Shown here piece after piece: positions 17,867 to 29,229 of a stretch of 64,000 bases of DNA (within the stretch, counting starts at the first letter, position 1; the number at the start of each line of letters is the position of its first letter). Position numbers and translations under genes: made by a program. Under the pieces are notes generated by a model. The model made no database searches. It was given only the letters and a program-made list of their open reading frames with translations, and had not been told where the DNA came from. Source of the stretch: Pseudoalteromonas spongiae UST010723-006 (lineage in GTDB: Bacteria > Pseudomonadota > Gammaproteobacteria > Enterobacterales > Alteromonadaceae); the NCBI RefSeq assembly GCF_000238255.3, contig NZ_CP011040.1, positions 620,001-684,000 of the forward strand, in the 5' to 3' direction.

Positions 17867-18163
17867 ATGTTTAGAGTGGTATACGAATGGAAAGTGCCAG
17901 TAGCGCAGCAACAAGCATTTCAAACAATTTGGCGTACAACAACCGAAACGATTCATAGTACGGTAGAGGGCGCGCTGGGTAGTTTTATGCTGCGTTCAAG
18001 TGATGATCCTGAAAAAATACTCACAGTTGCTAAGTGGCATTCACGCCAACATTGGCAACAATTTTGGGGTAATTGTAACCCCCATCAAATGCAGAAGATG
18101 CGAGCTATAGCCGAGCGCATTTCGGTTGAAACATTTGATGAATTAGAAGATAGAAGCAAGTGA
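17867..18163 (+). CDS. ABM-like dimeric alpha/beta-barrel protein
   Basis: A 98-residue cytoplasmic protein resembling the antibiotic biosynthesis monooxygenase (ABM) fold: a first strand FRVVYEWKVP, a helix ending near ETIHSTVEG, strands ALGSFMLRSSDDPEKI and TVAKWHSRQHWQQFWG. The ABM fold covers mono-oxygenases and heme-degrading or detoxifying enzymes; here no catalytic residues can be named. AAGGGAATAAT precedes ATG 17867. It is convergent with the chemoreceptor at 18282. Function beyond fold is open. Confidence 0.62.
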   Translation: MFRVVYEWKVPVAQQQAFQTIWRTTTETIHSTVEGALGSFMLRSSDDPEKILTVAKWHSRQHWQQFWGNCNPHQMQKMRAIAERISVETFDELEDRSK

Positions 18164-18216
18164 TGAGTGTTACTTATCACTGATTCTAAGCCAATAAAAC
18201 CAAATTGTATTAGACA

Positions 18217-18265
18217 AAGTGCCCAGGTTCTTAAAAGCGGATCACTTTCAAAAACTTGGGCACTT
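18217..18265. terminator. Long inverted repeat between convergent genes
   Basis: AAGTGCCCAGGTT (18217-18229) pairs with AACTTGGGCACTT (18253-18265), 12 of 13 positions, around a 23-base loop. Its position between the convergent stops at 18163 and 18282 suggests a bidirectional terminator. Confidence 0.6.
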
Positions 18266-18281
18266 AAATTATTAATTCAGT

Positions 18282-20246
18282 TTAGCTAAGTTTAAATTTA
18301 GACCCGATCACATTTAATTCATCGGTGAGCGCTTTTAGCTGTAAACTGGCGTCAGCAATGAGTTCTGCGCCTGCGGCGTTTTCAAGTGCTGCATTGTTTA
18401 TTGCGGTAATGCTTTGGGTTATTTCTTCAGCAGCAATACTTTGTTGCGCAGCCGCCGTTGCAATTGCTTCGGTATTTTGCGTCATCATATCCATATCAGC
18501 TAAAACATCGTGCATGGTTGCTTCACTGTTTTTGGCTTTTTCAAATGTGGTATTAGCAAGCTCGGTACTTTGCTCTATCGCAGTAACCGCAAATTGTGTA
18601 TCTGATTGTAATTCGTGAATTATTTTCTCAATATTGGCCGTAGATTGCTGCGTTTTGAAGGCAAGTTGTCTAACTTCATCTGCCACCACGGCAAAGCCGC
18701 GGCCTTGTTCACCTGCGCGGGCTGCTTCAATCGCGGCGTTTAGCGCAAGTAAGTTGGTTTGCTCAGTAACGCTTTGAATCACTTCTAGCACCGAATTAAT
18801 ACCAATACTTTTTCGTTCGACTTGATTAATAACACTGTTAGCTTGGTTTAACGACGTTTCTAACTGTTCGATTGCACTGAGTGCCTCATGAATATCACGG
18901 TTCGCTTCTTTGCTTTTAAGGCTGGCCAGCTGTGTTTGTTCAGAGCAATCTTTTGCGTTATTTGCCACTTCTTCAATGGTAATGGTCATTTCGTGCATTG
19001 CAGCAGATACGCGTTCAATACTAACGTGTTGCTCCTCTAAGCTTGATTTGGCTTGGATGCTGGTTGAGCTTGTTTGCGACGCCATGCCCGTTAGTTGTTG
19101 GCTTGAAGAGATAATTGAACTAATAATGCTATGTAAACTTTGGTTCATTTTTTTCATTGAGTTGAGTAAACCAAAGGTGTACTGATTACCAAATTGGTGT
19201 GTTAAATCACCATCAGCGATTTTCATCGCCAATTTATGAATATCTTTTGGTTCGCCACCAATTGGTTTTAAAATTGAACGGGTAATAAGTAGCGCAGTAA
19301 CAACAATACACACTAAGCTAAACAGCGAAATTATTAAAATCGATGATTTCAATGTTGCGGTTGCTGCAAAGGCCTCGGCGGCGTCAATTTCTGATATAAG
19401 TACCCAGTTTATATCGCCAAAGTTGATTGGCATATATGCCGACAAGACAGCGTTGTCATTATAATCTTGAATAATTTCGGTATTGCTGACGCCGCTCAGT
19501 CCTTTGGTTACAGCAAGGGTGCTTACGCCATTATCGGTTATATTACCAGCGAAACTCGCTTTAACGCTGCGACCAGCCGGGTCTAAAAATGAGTCAGAGC
19601 GCATGCGATGATCTTGCCCAACAATATACGACTCCCCAGTTTCACCCATACCTTCGCGTTGCTGCATTAACGTGTTTATTTTGTTGATTGATAATTGTAA
19701 CGCAATCACACCTTTTATTTCGCCGTTTTGTCTAATTGGCTGTGCGATAAAAGCAGCGGGCTCATTGTTACTCGGTGCGTAGGCCGAAAAATCGATAATA
19801 TTAAAGCTCTGGTTTCGCGTTGTTTTGTTAAACAGGCTTGCTAAGCCAGATTGGGCGTAAGGGCCATCAAGCAAATTTGTTTGGTAGTCTGATTCTTTAG
19901 CAACGCTGTAAAAAATATCACCATTTAGATCAATCAAGAATAAATCGTAATACTGATTGGTTTCGATAAAGCGCTTAAAGTAGTCTTGCTTTTTCTCAGC
20001 TAATTCTGCGTTTGTTACATCATCCATGTTGGTCCATGACGATGCAATTAACGATAAATCGGCTTGGCTTTGGGCAAAGTAATTACGTATTTCCGTCGCT
20101 TTGATATTTTTGATTGACGTTAATTGATTAAATGCTTGTTGTTTAAGTGCATTATTAGAAATTGTAATTGCGATAAGAGTAATAATAAACACTGGCACTA
20201 AGGCCAGTGCTAAAAACGAAAATAAAAGTTTTTGCTTAAGATTCAT
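18282..20246 (-). CDS. Methyl-accepting chemotaxis protein with dCache sensor
   Basis: A 654-residue inner-membrane chemoreceptor. Transmembrane helix 1 (about residues 7-29) and helix 2 (about 300-323) bracket a periplasmic double-Cache sensor ([48 protein letters not shown]). A HAMP segment begins with the PIGGEPKDI motif common in Vibrio/Pseudoalteromonas receptors, and the signalling hairpin tip reads [20 protein letters not shown]. No C-terminal CheR-tethering pentapeptide is seen. dCache domains usually bind amino acids, amines or organic acids; the ligand here is unknown. Confidence 0.94.
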   Translation of the reverse strand: MNLKQKLLFSFLALALVPVFIITLIAITISNNALKQQAFNQLTSIKNIKATEIRNYFAQSQADLSLIASSWTNMDDVTNAELAEKKQDYFKRFIETNQYYDLFLIDLNGDIFYSVAKESDYQTNLLDGPYAQSGLASLFNKTTRNQSFNIIDFSAYAPSNNEPAAFIAQPIRQNGEIKGVIALQLSINKINTLMQQREGMGETGESYIVGQDHRMRSDSFLDPAGRSVKASFAGNITDNGVSTLAVTKGLSGVSNTEIIQDYNDNAVLSAYMPINFGDINWVLISEIDAAEAFAATATLKSSILIISLFSLVCIVVTALLITRSILKPIGGEPKDIHKLAMKIADGDLTHQFGNQYTFGLLNSMKKMNQSLHSIISSIISSSQQLTGMASQTSSTSIQAKSSLEEQHVSIERVSAAMHEMTITIEEVANNAKDCSEQTQLASLKSKEANRDIHEALSAIEQLETSLNQANSVINQVERKSIGINSVLEVIQSVTEQTNLLALNAAIEAARAGEQGRGFAVVADEVRQLAFKTQQSTANIEKIIHELQSDTQFAVTAIEQSTELANTTFEKAKNSEATMHDVLADMDMMTQNTEAIATAAAQQSIAAEEITQSITAINNAALENAAGAELIADASLQLKALTDELNVIGSKFKLS

Positions 20247-20386
20247 ACGGTTTGAAACGATTTAGAGTAAAGTAAGTACAATATGTTACATTGTAATATA
20301 ACTGTCATATAATGAGAATTGTTACTCTTTGTAAATGAGCAATAATGTTAAATTATTAATAATGCTCTTTTTATGTATATCGTTTT

Positions 20387-21619
20387 TTATTCGTCGTTAT
20401 GTCGCGATTTGTTTTTTTCAGTGATCCATTGCGACATATATTTTGTGCTCGCATGCATATGATGTTTAAGCATTTGTCCGGTAAAATTATTCAAACGATG
20501 TTGTTCTAAATCATTACGTAGCGAATTGATTTTTTCAATTAAGTCGCAAGCTAGCGGTGCTTTAGCAAATTTTTCAATCAGCTTGTTATGGCACAAAGAT
20601 GACTTTTGTTGCCACAGTGCACTATTCGAATATAAATTTACAGCATCAGTAACAATATTTTCAGCGTGCTCACTCACAAGGCCGGGCCAATTTTCACTGT
20701 CGAACATGCCTTCAATGCCAATTGGTGTTGTGATAGAAGGGGTTTGACACACCATGGCATCTAAAAACTTTCCTTTTATACCAGCACCAAAACGCAGTGG
20801 GCTTAACATCACTTTGGCATTTTTTACTACTTCATAGGCGTCATCGCACCAGCCTTTTACAATAAAACCGGTTTTTTCATTAGAAATAGCAGTGGCTTTT
20901 GGTGGTGGATACGAACCATAAATATGCAGTTCCGCGGTTGGAAGTTGTTTACGGATCTGTGGCCAAATCTGCTGCAAAAATAACACACTATCCCAGTTTG
21001 GTGCGTGGCGAAAATTACCTATGGTGACAAAATGCTGGCGCTCTTCAAAGCTTGGGTTTTCTGTTAACTTATCGGTATCAAACATAAAGGGCAAGTGATG
21101 CAATAAACTTGGCTCAAGCTTGTATTGTGCTTGCAACAAGTTCATTTCATAGTCTGAAATAATAAGTGATAAATCACAGCGTAAAATAGCTGCAATTTCA
21201 CGCTTTGCAAGATCAGATGACCAGTCTTGTGCTGTTAATGGGCGTCCCGCTTTATGTGCTAAATGGCGTGCGTTTCTAACGCTCTGTAAATCTTCCGTAT
21301 CAAGGATTTTCAATGCGTTAGGGCAGTATGTATCAACACGCCAGCCAAATTGTTCTTCCATCATAAAGCGGTCAAACATCACAATATCTGGGTCGAAAGC
21401 CGCAATATAGTCATTAAAACTGTCGCAATTTAGGGTAATTTCAGCGCTTGAAACGTGAATGTTATTAAGGTCAAACATATGCGGCGTTTTTTGCGCAGGC
21501 GAGGCAAATTCTACCTGCCAGCCTTGCCCCAAAAATGTTTGCATAATCGACAAAATATGGCTGCCTGCAGCAGATGATTTAGGCTCCGGCCACACATAAC
21601 CAATAACAAGAACTTTCAC
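20387..21619 (-). CDS. Glycosyltransferase (GT4-like, DUF-type N-terminus)
   Basis: A 410-residue cytoplasmic GT-B-fold glycosyltransferase. It opens with KVLVIGYVWPEPKSSAAGSH, the N-terminal Rossmann strand and loop, and contains in the C-terminal half the strand HFVTIGNFRHAPNWDSVLFL, LHIYGSYPP and KVMLSPLRFGAGIKGKFLDA, the donor-nucleotide site of glycosyltransferase family 1/4 proteins. The longest open frame would start at TTG 21634, but GTG 21619 has GAGA at a good distance and gives the expected start. It is monocistronic between a chemoreceptor and a peptidase, so its acceptor, perhaps LPS or exopolysaccharide, is not indicated. Confidence 0.82.
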   Translation of the reverse strand: MKVLVIGYVWPEPKSSAAGSHILSIMQTFLGQGWQVEFASPAQKTPHMFDLNNIHVSSAEITLNCDSFNDYIAAFDPDIVMFDRFMMEEQFGWRVDTYCPNALKILDTEDLQSVRNARHLAHKAGRPLTAQDWSSDLAKREIAAILRCDLSLIISDYEMNLLQAQYKLEPSLLHHLPFMFDTDKLTENPSFEERQHFVTIGNFRHAPNWDSVLFLQQIWPQIRKQLPTAELHIYGSYPPPKATAISNEKTGFIVKGWCDDAYEVVKNAKVMLSPLRFGAGIKGKFLDAMVCQTPSITTPIGIEGMFDSENWPGLVSEHAENIVTDAVNLYSNSALWQQKSSLCHNKLIEKFAKAPLACDLIEKINSLRNDLEQHRLNNFTGQMLKHHMHASTKYMSQWITEKNKSRHNDE

Positions 21620-21848
21620 GGTGTTTCTCAACAAAAATATAATCGGCGCATTTTATCGTAAATTTAACGCAATTGCTTGAGTAAGCTAATTATAATCAAT
21701 AGTCTTGAAGTCGTTTTACGATTCAAATGATTGAATGGTAATCAATTAAAATAAAAAGTAAGGAAGGGAAGGCTAACGTAGGCTGCAAAATTAAGCTTAT
21801 ATCACTTCTCGTTTGCTTGAATAATAAAATCACTACCAAGGAACAGTA

Positions 21849-24254
21849 ATGAAACTACTTAAATTATTGGTTGTTGCTGGTGTGTTTTGTGGTTCGTTTG
21901 CTCATGCTAATGAGCAAGATAGCTATCAAACACCAAGTATAGCATTAGCCGATTTAGTTGATGCGAAACTAGCGCCAACAACGCGATTATCGCCCGATAA
22001 TCAATGGATGGCGTTTTTGGAGCGTCAACGTATTGCAACATTGCAAGAGCTTGCTAAACCAGAACTTAAACTTGCAGGCATTAAGTTAAACCCTAAAAAT
22101 TTCTCGCGAGCGCGACCTCGTTCAAAGTATCTGTCTATTACGTTTAAACACTTAGAAAATGGTCAAAACTTTACGGTTAAAGGCTTGCCAGAGGGACGTA
22201 TTTTATCACCGTCATGGTCTCCCGACAGTCAACATCTTGCATTTTTTATTGAGCAAGCGCATACGGCACAGTTATACCTTTTTAATATTTCAGAGCGCCG
22301 TTTGATCTCTGTTGATAACGCACCGCTTAATTCGGTGATTACATCACGCCCCTATACCTGGTTACCTAATAGTGAAGGATTATTAATTAACCTTGCCGCG
22401 AATGCTAATAACCAAGCACCGTCAGCAGAAAATGCCTCGATTGTACCCGTTATATCGCAAACAAGTGGCGAAAAAGCACCAGTACGTACATATCAAAATT
22501 TACTGCAAACACCACACGATAAGGCCCTTTTCTCGTTTTATGGCTTAGGCCAGTTAGCTAAAGTGTCGCTTAGCGGTAATGTTACAAAGTTGGCAAAGCC
22601 GGGCATTATTCGCTCTTTTGTACCTTCGCCTAACAGTGACTACATTTTGCTTGGCCAAATAGAAGCACCGTTTTCTTATTTAGTGCCTTATTCACGTTTT
22701 GCAACCAACTGGCAAGTAATTGATTCAAAAGGAAAGCCCGTTGCAAGTGTTGAAAAACAAACGCTTGCTGAAAATATTCCGCAAGGTTTTGACAGTGTAA
22801 GAACAGATCGCCGTAGTTTTTCATGGCGTGCTGATAAACCTGCAACGCTAGTATGGGCACAAGCGCAAGATAATGGCTCAATGAAAACTGACGTGCCGTT
22901 TCATGACTTCGTTTATAGTTGGAAAGCACCGTTTAACAGTGAACCAAAGCTATTTGCAAAAGTTGAGCGCCGTTTTGCTGGCATTGAATGGGCGAATGAT
23001 AATGTTGCTATGTTGAGTGACTGGCGCTTTAGCGACAGAAAAATTCGCACGCAAATTATTAATCCAGAAAACCCTGACGGTCCGCGCGTACTGTTTAATG
23101 AACGCTCGTACAACGACGCGTATAACGACCCAGGCAACTTTGTTTACGAACAAACTGAGTTTGGTACGCGCGCGGTAAAAGTTGTTGGCGAGCGATACAT
23201 GATGCTAACTGGTACTGGCGCATCAGACAAAGGCAATATTCCGTTTTTAGATCAGTTTGATATTAAAACAGCATCGTCAAAGCGTGTTTGGCAAAGCGAA
23301 GCGCCATACTATGAACGTGTGCGTGCGGTGCTTGATGATGCAGGTGAAAAACTGATTACACTACGTGAATCTAAAACAGAACAACCGAATTTTTACATTC
23401 GTGACTTAAAACAAAATACGCTGACGCAATTTACCGAATTTGCTCACCCTTACCCAGACTTTAAAAACATTAAAAAAGAACAAATTAGCTATACCCGTGA
23501 TGATGGTGTGGCATTGAGTGGCACTTTGTATTTACCTGCAGATTACAAAGGCGGCAAAGTACCTGTGTTGATGTGGGCTTACCCGCTTGAATACAAAGAT
23601 AAAGCAGTTGCATCGCAAGTACGTGATTCACCATATGAATTCACCTATATTGGATATTGGGGACCGATGCCGTATTTAGCTAAAGGCATTGCGGTATTTG
23701 ATGATCCAAAAATGCCGATTGTCGGTGTTGATGGCAGTGAGCCTAATGATACTTTTAGAACGCAATTAGTGAGCAGTGCACAAGCTGCGGTTGATGCGCT
23801 GGTTGAAAAAGGCGTAGCTGATGAATCACGCATAGCCATTGCGGGTCACTCGTATGGTGCATTTATGGTAGCGAATTTGTTAGCGCACAGTGACCTATTT
23901 AAAACCGGTATTGCGCGAAGTGGCGCATATAATCGTACATTAACGCCGTTTGGTTTCCAGGGTGAAGAACGTGATTTTTGGCAGGGGCAAGCCGTGTATT
24001 CAGCAATGTCACCGTTTTTCCATGCGGAAAAAATTAATGAGCCGATGTTAATGATCCACGGTAAAGACGACCCAAATTCTGGTACTTATCCAATGCAGTC
24101 TGAGCGTATGTATAATGCGCTTAAAGGCTTAGGTAAAGAAGCAAGATTGGTAATGTTACCGTACGAAGGCCATGGCTACCGTGCAAGAGAGAGCATTTTG
24201 CATGTGCTTTGGGAGCAAGAGCAGTGGCTTGAGCAACATTTATTGAGTAAATAG
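21849..24254 (+). CDS. Exported S9-family serine peptidase (prolyl oligopeptidase type)
   Basis: An 801-residue periplasmic peptidase. A 20-residue signal peptide ends in AHA. The middle is a beta-propeller (RILSPSWSPDSQHLAFF and similar blades) and the C-terminal third an alpha/beta-hydrolase with catalytic Ser668 in GHSYGAF, an Asp in HGKDDPNSG (740 or 741) and His775 in EGHGYRARE. This layout matches the S9C/glutamyl-endopeptidase-like subgroup rather than classical DPP-IV. The ATG follows AAGGAACAGTA. A strong terminator follows directly. It probably trims peptides in the periplasm for uptake; substrate preference is inferred only by family. Confidence 0.9.
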   Translation: MKLLKLLVVAGVFCGSFAHANEQDSYQTPSIALADLVDAKLAPTTRLSPDNQWMAFLERQRIATLQELAKPELKLAGIKLNPKNFSRARPRSKYLSITFKHLENGQNFTVKGLPEGRILSPSWSPDSQHLAFFIEQAHTAQLYLFNISERRLISVDNAPLNSVITSRPYTWLPNSEGLLINLAANANNQAPSAENASIVPVISQTSGEKAPVRTYQNLLQTPHDKALFSFYGLGQLAKVSLSGNVTKLAKPGIIRSFVPSPNSDYILLGQIEAPFSYLVPYSRFATNWQVIDSKGKPVASVEKQTLAENIPQGFDSVRTDRRSFSWRADKPATLVWAQAQDNGSMKTDVPFHDFVYSWKAPFNSEPKLFAKVERRFAGIEWANDNVAMLSDWRFSDRKIRTQIINPENPDGPRVLFNERSYNDAYNDPGNFVYEQTEFGTRAVKVVGERYMMLTGTGASDKGNIPFLDQFDIKTASSKRVWQSEAPYYERVRAVLDDAGEKLITLRESKTEQPNFYIRDLKQNTLTQFTEFAHPYPDFKNIKKEQISYTRDDGVALSGTLYLPADYKGGKVPVLMWAYPLEYKDKAVASQVRDSPYEFTYIGYWGPMPYLAKGIAVFDDPKMPIVGVDGSEPNDTFRTQLVSSAQAAVDALVEKGVADESRIAIAGHSYGAFMVANLLAHSDLFKTGIARSGAYNRTLTPFGFQGEERDFWQGQAVYSAMSPFFHAEKINEPMLMIHGKDDPNSGTYPMQSERMYNALKGLGKEARLVMLPYEGHGYRARESILHVLWEQEQWLEQHLLSK

Positions 24255-24277
24255 ACTCAATAGCGCTTAGCAAATGT

Positions 24278-24310
24278 AAAAATCGCCAGCATTCGTGCTG
24301 GCGATTTTTT
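24278..24310 (+). terminator. Rho-independent terminator after S9 peptidase
   Basis: A 13-bp perfect stem AAAAATCGCCAGC/GCTGGCGATTTTT with a 6-base loop and T-run lies 24 bases beyond the peptidase stop. Confidence 0.92.
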
Positions 24311-24400
24311 GTTGTTATTTTAGCAATATTTCGTTTTAAAACATATAACATTGATAATTTTGGTCTATGCTTTTTATACCCAAAACCAAAATAACAATTC

Positions 24401-26341
24401 ATGAAGCTTTCAGATATCAGCATTCGCAATGCACTTATTGCCACCATCACACTTGCACTTGTTTTAAGTACACTTTTCTCAACGCTTTTTAGCAGTAATC
24501 AATTTAATTCTGTGTTCGATGAGTTTAACGAGCAAGAATATTTTCCGGCGTTACTTGGCAAAGTAGAAGCCAGTATTCGTGCTGAACTTAATACGCCCAT
24601 CGCGTTATCGAAAGCACTTGCGCAAAATGACTTTTTAATTGATTGGGCGTTAAAAGGCGAAAAAAATGATGAATGGCCCCGCATTCAACAATATTTTGCC
24701 AATGTTAAAAACACCAATGACGCAGCCGTTGTGTTTTGGGTATCGCAGCAAAGCTTAAATTACTATCAAAACGATGGCATTTTAAAAACGCTATCGGCAA
24801 GTAGTGATCGCGACAGTTGGTTTTTTCAGTTTATGCACTCGTCAAATACCCAACAAGTGGCTGTTGATGTAGACGAGCAGTCAAAACGCTTAACCGCCTT
24901 TATTAATGTAAAAGTGAACGCTAATGGGCAAGATTTAGGTCTCACTGGTTTAGGTTACGACATCAGTAAAATTATCGATATTGTAAACCAGAATAAAATT
25001 GGCAAAACAGGGTATGTATTTTTATTGCGCCCAGATGGCAAAATTGCTGCACACCCAAACCAAGCGTTTGTGGGTAAAGATTATCAAGCTATCAACAAAT
25101 ACTCACCATTATCAGCGCTACTGTCTCAATCAGCTTCACAGCAAACGCAATTAGAAAAAATTAAACTTGATAACGAAACCTATTTTGCAGCTACGCAAAA
25201 TTTAGAAGACATCGGTTGGCAGTTGGTTGCATTGATGCCAACCAGTGAAATGAGCAGCAAAATATCCAAAGCGATGATGTTAACAATTGCTGTTAACAGC
25301 GTAATCGCGGGTGTGTTTATTGTGCTTATGGTGTGGATTGCTAATCGCGTGTCGCGCAGTATTGCAAGTATTGGTAGCAAACTGCTTGAAATGGGTAATC
25401 AAGGCGGCGATTTGACGATGCGTTTGGATGATTCACGTCAAGATGAACTCGGTGATCTTGCGCGTGGGTTTAATGCGGTTATTGCTAACAATCAAAAAAT
25501 GGTGATTAAACTCAAAGACATCGAATTGCAAATGGCGCAAGACATTCAAGCCCTAGTCGATTCGTTCGACCAAGTAACGAGCCTTTCATCAAATCAAGAT
25601 GCACTGAGTGAGCAAGTGGCATCGGCTATTACTGAAATGGGTACTACGGTTTCTGAGGTGTCAAACCTTGCACTTGATACTGCTAACACCAGCGAAGATG
25701 CAGTAAGTGATACGAAACAAAGTATCGAACAAATGCAGTCAAGTACATTGGCGATGAACCAGTTAACGCAGGTTATGGGCGAAGCGTATCAAAATATTCA
25801 AGAACTTGCAGGGCAGGCAGAGTCGATTAATTCAATTGTTGATGTGATTAACGCTATTTCAGAACAAACTAATTTACTCGCACTTAATGCCGCGATTGAA
25901 GCCGCGCGAGCAGGCGAACAAGGACGTGGATTTGCAGTTGTTGCTGACGAAGTAAGAACGCTTGCAAGTAAAACGCAAAGCTCGACGCAAGAAATTCGCG
26001 GGCAAATTGATCAATTCCAACGTTCAACCGAAATTGTGCTCAATGCCATGGCACAAGGCAATGAAACCACCAGTAAAGTAAGTGAAACATCGGCTCAGTC
26101 GGCAGAAATTTTAACCACGATTGACCGCAGTATTACCGCGGTAAAAGATATGAACCAGCAAATCGCTACAGCGACTGAAGAGCAAAACGTGGTGGTGCAA
26201 CATATTAATGAGTCGGCAGTACAAATCGCTGATTTATCGAAGCAGTTCAACGATATAGCGGTTGCAGATCAACAACAGCTAAAACGCTTAAATCATTTAG
26301 CAAGTGAGCTGTCATCACTTATTTCAGAATTTACGGTATAA
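24401..26341 (+). CDS. Methyl-accepting chemotaxis protein, tandem copy 1
   Basis: A 646-residue chemoreceptor. Helix 1 (about residues 10-30) starts with [18 protein letters not shown], helix 2 is near 290-312, and between them is a periplasmic Cache sensor with [16 protein letters not shown] and [24 protein letters not shown] domain ([20 protein letters not shown]) and the signalling tip [20 protein letters not shown] follow. It is very close in sequence and layout to the next gene, so the pair arose by tandem duplication. The ligand is unknown; sensor halves differ more than the signalling halves. Confidence 0.94.
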   Translation: MKLSDISIRNALIATITLALVLSTLFSTLFSSNQFNSVFDEFNEQEYFPALLGKVEASIRAELNTPIALSKALAQNDFLIDWALKGEKNDEWPRIQQYFANVKNTNDAAVVFWVSQQSLNYYQNDGILKTLSASSDRDSWFFQFMHSSNTQQVAVDVDEQSKRLTAFINVKVNANGQDLGLTGLGYDISKIIDIVNQNKIGKTGYVFLLRPDGKIAAHPNQAFVGKDYQAINKYSPLSALLSQSASQQTQLEKIKLDNETYFAATQNLEDIGWQLVALMPTSEMSSKISKAMMLTIAVNSVIAGVFIVLMVWIANRVSRSIASIGSKLLEMGNQGGDLTMRLDDSRQDELGDLARGFNAVIANNQKMVIKLKDIELQMAQDIQALVDSFDQVTSLSSNQDALSEQVASAITEMGTTVSEVSNLALDTANTSEDAVSDTKQSIEQMQSSTLAMNQLTQVMGEAYQNIQELAGQAESINSIVDVINAISEQTNLLALNAAIEAARAGEQGRGFAVVADEVRTLASKTQSSTQEIRGQIDQFQRSTEIVLNAMAQGNETTSKVSETSAQSAEILTTIDRSITAVKDMNQQIATATEEQNVVVQHINESAVQIADLSKQFNDIAVADQQQLKRLNHLASELSSLISEFTV

Positions 26342-26360
26342 AGCAAAAATAAATGGGCTG

Positions 26361-26395
26361 CCCTGAAATATCGTTTGTTCAGGGTAGTGATTTTT
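26361..26395 (+). terminator. Probable terminator after first tandem chemoreceptor
   Basis: CCCTGAA at 26361-26367 pairs with TTCAGGG at 26378-26384 and is followed by TAGTGATTTTT. It lies 20 bases past the stop codon. Confidence 0.6.
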
Positions 26396-26666
26396 GGCGC
26401 TTCATCTATACCAATTCATTCAATTATAAAAGGTGCATTGAGGCGATTATTGTATTAACCGCCGTTAACTTTGTTGATGTCGAATAACCCTAAAACTCTA
26501 ATAGTGCTTTGTTTGTACGTTACTTATTCGGCGTGATAAGTCATCACATTGTTGCGTAAATTAACATTAACCGCTCGAAATCTTGTACCAATTATAATAA
26601 ACTTCAAACCTATTTGCCTGGCAATTGATGCCAAGTGTTACTAATTATCAAACAGATAGCAGTAGT
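26396..26666. other. Intergenic region between tandem chemoreceptors
   Basis: About 270 bases without a gene, presumably holding the promoter of the second receptor. It carries two copies of the TACCAATT motif that recurs in intergenic DNA of this window (26407 and 26586). No operator or small RNA was recognised. Confidence 0.45.
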
Positions 26667-28613
26667 ATGATAAAACGTCTCAATATCAGTATTCGCAATG
26701 CGTTAATCCTTACCATTACGTTTGCATTAGTGTTAAGCACCTTGTTGTCCACGCTATTTAGCAGTGCACAATTTAACCGAGTTTTCGAACAATTTAACGA
26801 TCAAGCATATTTTCCTGCTTTGCTGGGTAAAGTTGAAGCAAGTATTCGTGCAGAACTAAACACCCCACTTGCACTAGCGAAAGGCATGGAACAAAACAGC
26901 TTTTTGATGAAATGGGTTGAAGAGGGTGAAAACGCTGAGCAATGGCCTGAAATTCAAGATTACTTCGAGCATATAAAAATTGAAAACAATGCGGCAGTCG
27001 TCTTTTTAGTATCAAGTGTGACAGGCAAGTACTACCAAAATGATGGCATTTTAAAAACCATCTCAACAACCGATCCGCGAGATGCATGGTTTTATGCCTT
27101 TATGCAAAAGCCAATTGAGCAACAACTTGCGGTAGCTGTTCACCAAGAAACGAAAAAGCTGATTGCGTATACGAACGTTAAAGTTAACTTAAACGGTAAA
27201 GACTATGGTTTAACGGGTCTTGGCTACGATATTAGCCGTATTACCGATATCATTAAAAACAATAAGATTGGTGAAGCTGGCTATGTATTTTTGATTAAGG
27301 ATGATAACACCTTCGCAGCACATCCCAATGAACAATTAGTTGGTTCTGATTTTAATAAAATTGAAAAATACCAACCACTTAAGCAGCTTATTAATCAGTC
27401 TAAACAGCTTGAAAGTGCGCAAATCGGCACCCTTGACCTAATGGGTGAACAGCATTACGTGGCAAGTCAGTCACTTGAAGGTACGGGTTTAACGTTAGTG
27501 GCGCTATTGCCTAGTGCAGAACTGAGTGACCAAATTACTAGCGCGCTATTTAAAACTGTGGCAGTAAGTTTGGTGATTGCGATTGGTTTTATCGTTGTGA
27601 TGGTGTTGTTGGCCAATCGTATTTCGAAAAATATCTCAGGTATTTCAGATAAACTACTCGCCATGGCACAGCAAGATGGTGATTTAACGGTACGACTTGA
27701 TGACAGTCGACATGATGAATTGGGTACTTTAGCTAAAGGATTTAATGCGGTAATTGAAAACAATCAACGTATGATCACACGCCTTAAAGATATTGAAACT
27801 CAGCTTGCAAACGATATTCAGGTACTGGTTAAATCGTTCGAGCGAGTTACCGATTTGGCGTTCCAACAAGACGGTTTAAGTGAGCAAGTAGCCTCTGCCA
27901 TTACTGAAATGGGCACAACAGTGGCAGAAGTATCGCACCTTGCCCTTGATACAGCGAAAAGCAGTGAGCACGCAGTAGATAACACTAAACAAAGCATTAG
28001 CCAAGTTGAATCAAATGCCAGTGCAATGAAAGCATTAACGAGCGTAATTGAAAAAGCGCATCAGGATATTCAACAATTGGCGAACCAAGCGGAATCGATT
28101 AACTCGATTGTTGATGTGATCAATGCTATTTCAGAGCAAACAAATTTGCTTGCGCTTAATGCCGCAATTGAAGCGGCGCGTGCTGGAGAGCAGGGGCGCG
28201 GCTTTGCGGTGGTCGCTGATGAAGTGCGAACACTAGCAAGCAAAACACAAGGTTCAACCCAGCAAATCCGCAGTCAAATTGAGCAGTTTCAACAATCAAC
28301 CGAAACCGTACTGTCAGCAATGGCACAGGGTTTTGAAACGACAAAAGCGGTGAGTGAAAGCTCGGTTGAATCAAGCCAAACGCTTAACTTAATTGATGCG
28401 CGTATCACAGAAGTAAAAGACATGAACCAGCAAATTGCCACCGCGACAGAAGAGCAAAATCATGTGGTTCAACATATTAATGAGTCGGCAGTAGAAATCG
28501 CCGATTTATCTCGCCAATTCCATGGCATCGCGATGAAAGATACCGAGCAATTAAAGCAATTGAATGCACTGTCACATGAGCTATCTGAATTGATATCACG
28601 CTTTAAAGTGTGA
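26667..28613 (+). CDS. Methyl-accepting chemotaxis protein, tandem copy 2
   Basis: A 648-residue chemoreceptor, paralogue of the preceding gene. The start is taken at ATG 26667 because it aligns with the other copy's N-terminus ([19 protein letters not shown]); a start at 26625 (TTG then ATG) would add 14 unmatched residues. The periplasmic Cache sensor contains [16 protein letters not shown] and [19 protein letters not shown], followed by helix 2, HAMP ([20 protein letters not shown]) and the standard signalling tip. Sensor residues at the pocket differ between copies, for example LLRPDGK versus LIKDDNT, so the two may sense different ligands. Confidence 0.93.
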   Translation: MIKRLNISIRNALILTITFALVLSTLLSTLFSSAQFNRVFEQFNDQAYFPALLGKVEASIRAELNTPLALAKGMEQNSFLMKWVEEGENAEQWPEIQDYFEHIKIENNAAVVFLVSSVTGKYYQNDGILKTISTTDPRDAWFYAFMQKPIEQQLAVAVHQETKKLIAYTNVKVNLNGKDYGLTGLGYDISRITDIIKNNKIGEAGYVFLIKDDNTFAAHPNEQLVGSDFNKIEKYQPLKQLINQSKQLESAQIGTLDLMGEQHYVASQSLEGTGLTLVALLPSAELSDQITSALFKTVAVSLVIAIGFIVVMVLLANRISKNISGISDKLLAMAQQDGDLTVRLDDSRHDELGTLAKGFNAVIENNQRMITRLKDIETQLANDIQVLVKSFERVTDLAFQQDGLSEQVASAITEMGTTVAEVSHLALDTAKSSEHAVDNTKQSISQVESNASAMKALTSVIEKAHQDIQQLANQAESINSIVDVINAISEQTNLLALNAAIEAARAGEQGRGFAVVADEVRTLASKTQGSTQQIRSQIEQFQQSTETVLSAMAQGFETTKAVSESSVESSQTLNLIDARITEVKDMNQQIATATEEQNHVVQHINESAVEIADLSRQFHGIAMKDTEQLKQLNALSHELSELISRFKV

Positions 28614-28753
28614 TATCAATTTATGTAACCTGTAGACCTTTCTAACAAGCTTAATAATTTGCTAACAATACGTAAATTTTACTGTGTAGAACAACTACAT
28701 AAATAAAACGTTGCCTTGTTAGCATTTATTTAGCCTGTTAACACTGAGGTGCT

Positions 28754-29131
28754 TTGCAAATTCCAACCGTTAACATGCTTGAAATTCAATTAAACAGTTT
28801 TGTACGACGTATCGCGCAAGCGAATGAGTTAAAAGCGCTGATTAAGGCTTCTGGCGCAAAATTAACGCGAAAAGGGCGGTCTCGAAACTGGCGACTGCAA
28901 GGCGATTGGCCTCAGTTTGCGCTAATTATTGAATTGGCAGAAACGCAAAATGAGCCGAGTTGGTTATGGGTGATTACCCAACTAAAAAGTGTAAAGCCAA
29001 AAGCAAGCGCAAGTGAGCTAATTGAGATTGTAAGGCGAAACCCAACGATTACCCTTACGCAACTAATGGCAAAAACCGATTGCACCCTACTTGAAGGGCG
29101 ACAGGCACTCGACAGTTTAGCATTTGATTAA
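28754..29131 (+). CDS. Small protein resembling those annotated 'ribosome recycling factor family'
   Basis: A 125-residue cytoplasmic protein. The N-terminal half (NSFVRRIAQANELKALIKAS, KLTRKGRSRNW) is basic and the C-terminal part looks like a small helical winged-helix-like unit (LIEIVRRNPTITLTQLMAKT). From memory, short Vibrio and Pseudoalteromonas proteins with this pattern are annotated as ribosome recycling factor family, but it is not the true RRF, which is about 185 aa. TTG 28754 is preferred because TGAGGTG lies directly upstream, while ATG 28775 lacks any ribosome-binding site. Function unproven. Confidence 0.6.
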   Translation: MQIPTVNMLEIQLNSFVRRIAQANELKALIKASGAKLTRKGRSRNWRLQGDWPQFALIIELAETQNEPSWLWVITQLKSVKPKASASELIEIVRRNPTITLTQLMAKTDCTLLEGRQALDSLAFD

Positions 29132-29229
29132 ATGTAGTAGCGCATATTTGATCTTGCAGTTTCGATAAATAGGTTTGAACTTCACCTGACAGGCTGCCAT
29201 GAGCGAAAAGTAGGCGTAGAAGTAACTTT

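Noticed and set aside
20310..20326. Fur-like sequence ATAATGAGAATTGTTAC upstream of a chemoreceptor
   Set aside because: Only one half matches the consensus; the other has 3 of 7 positions.
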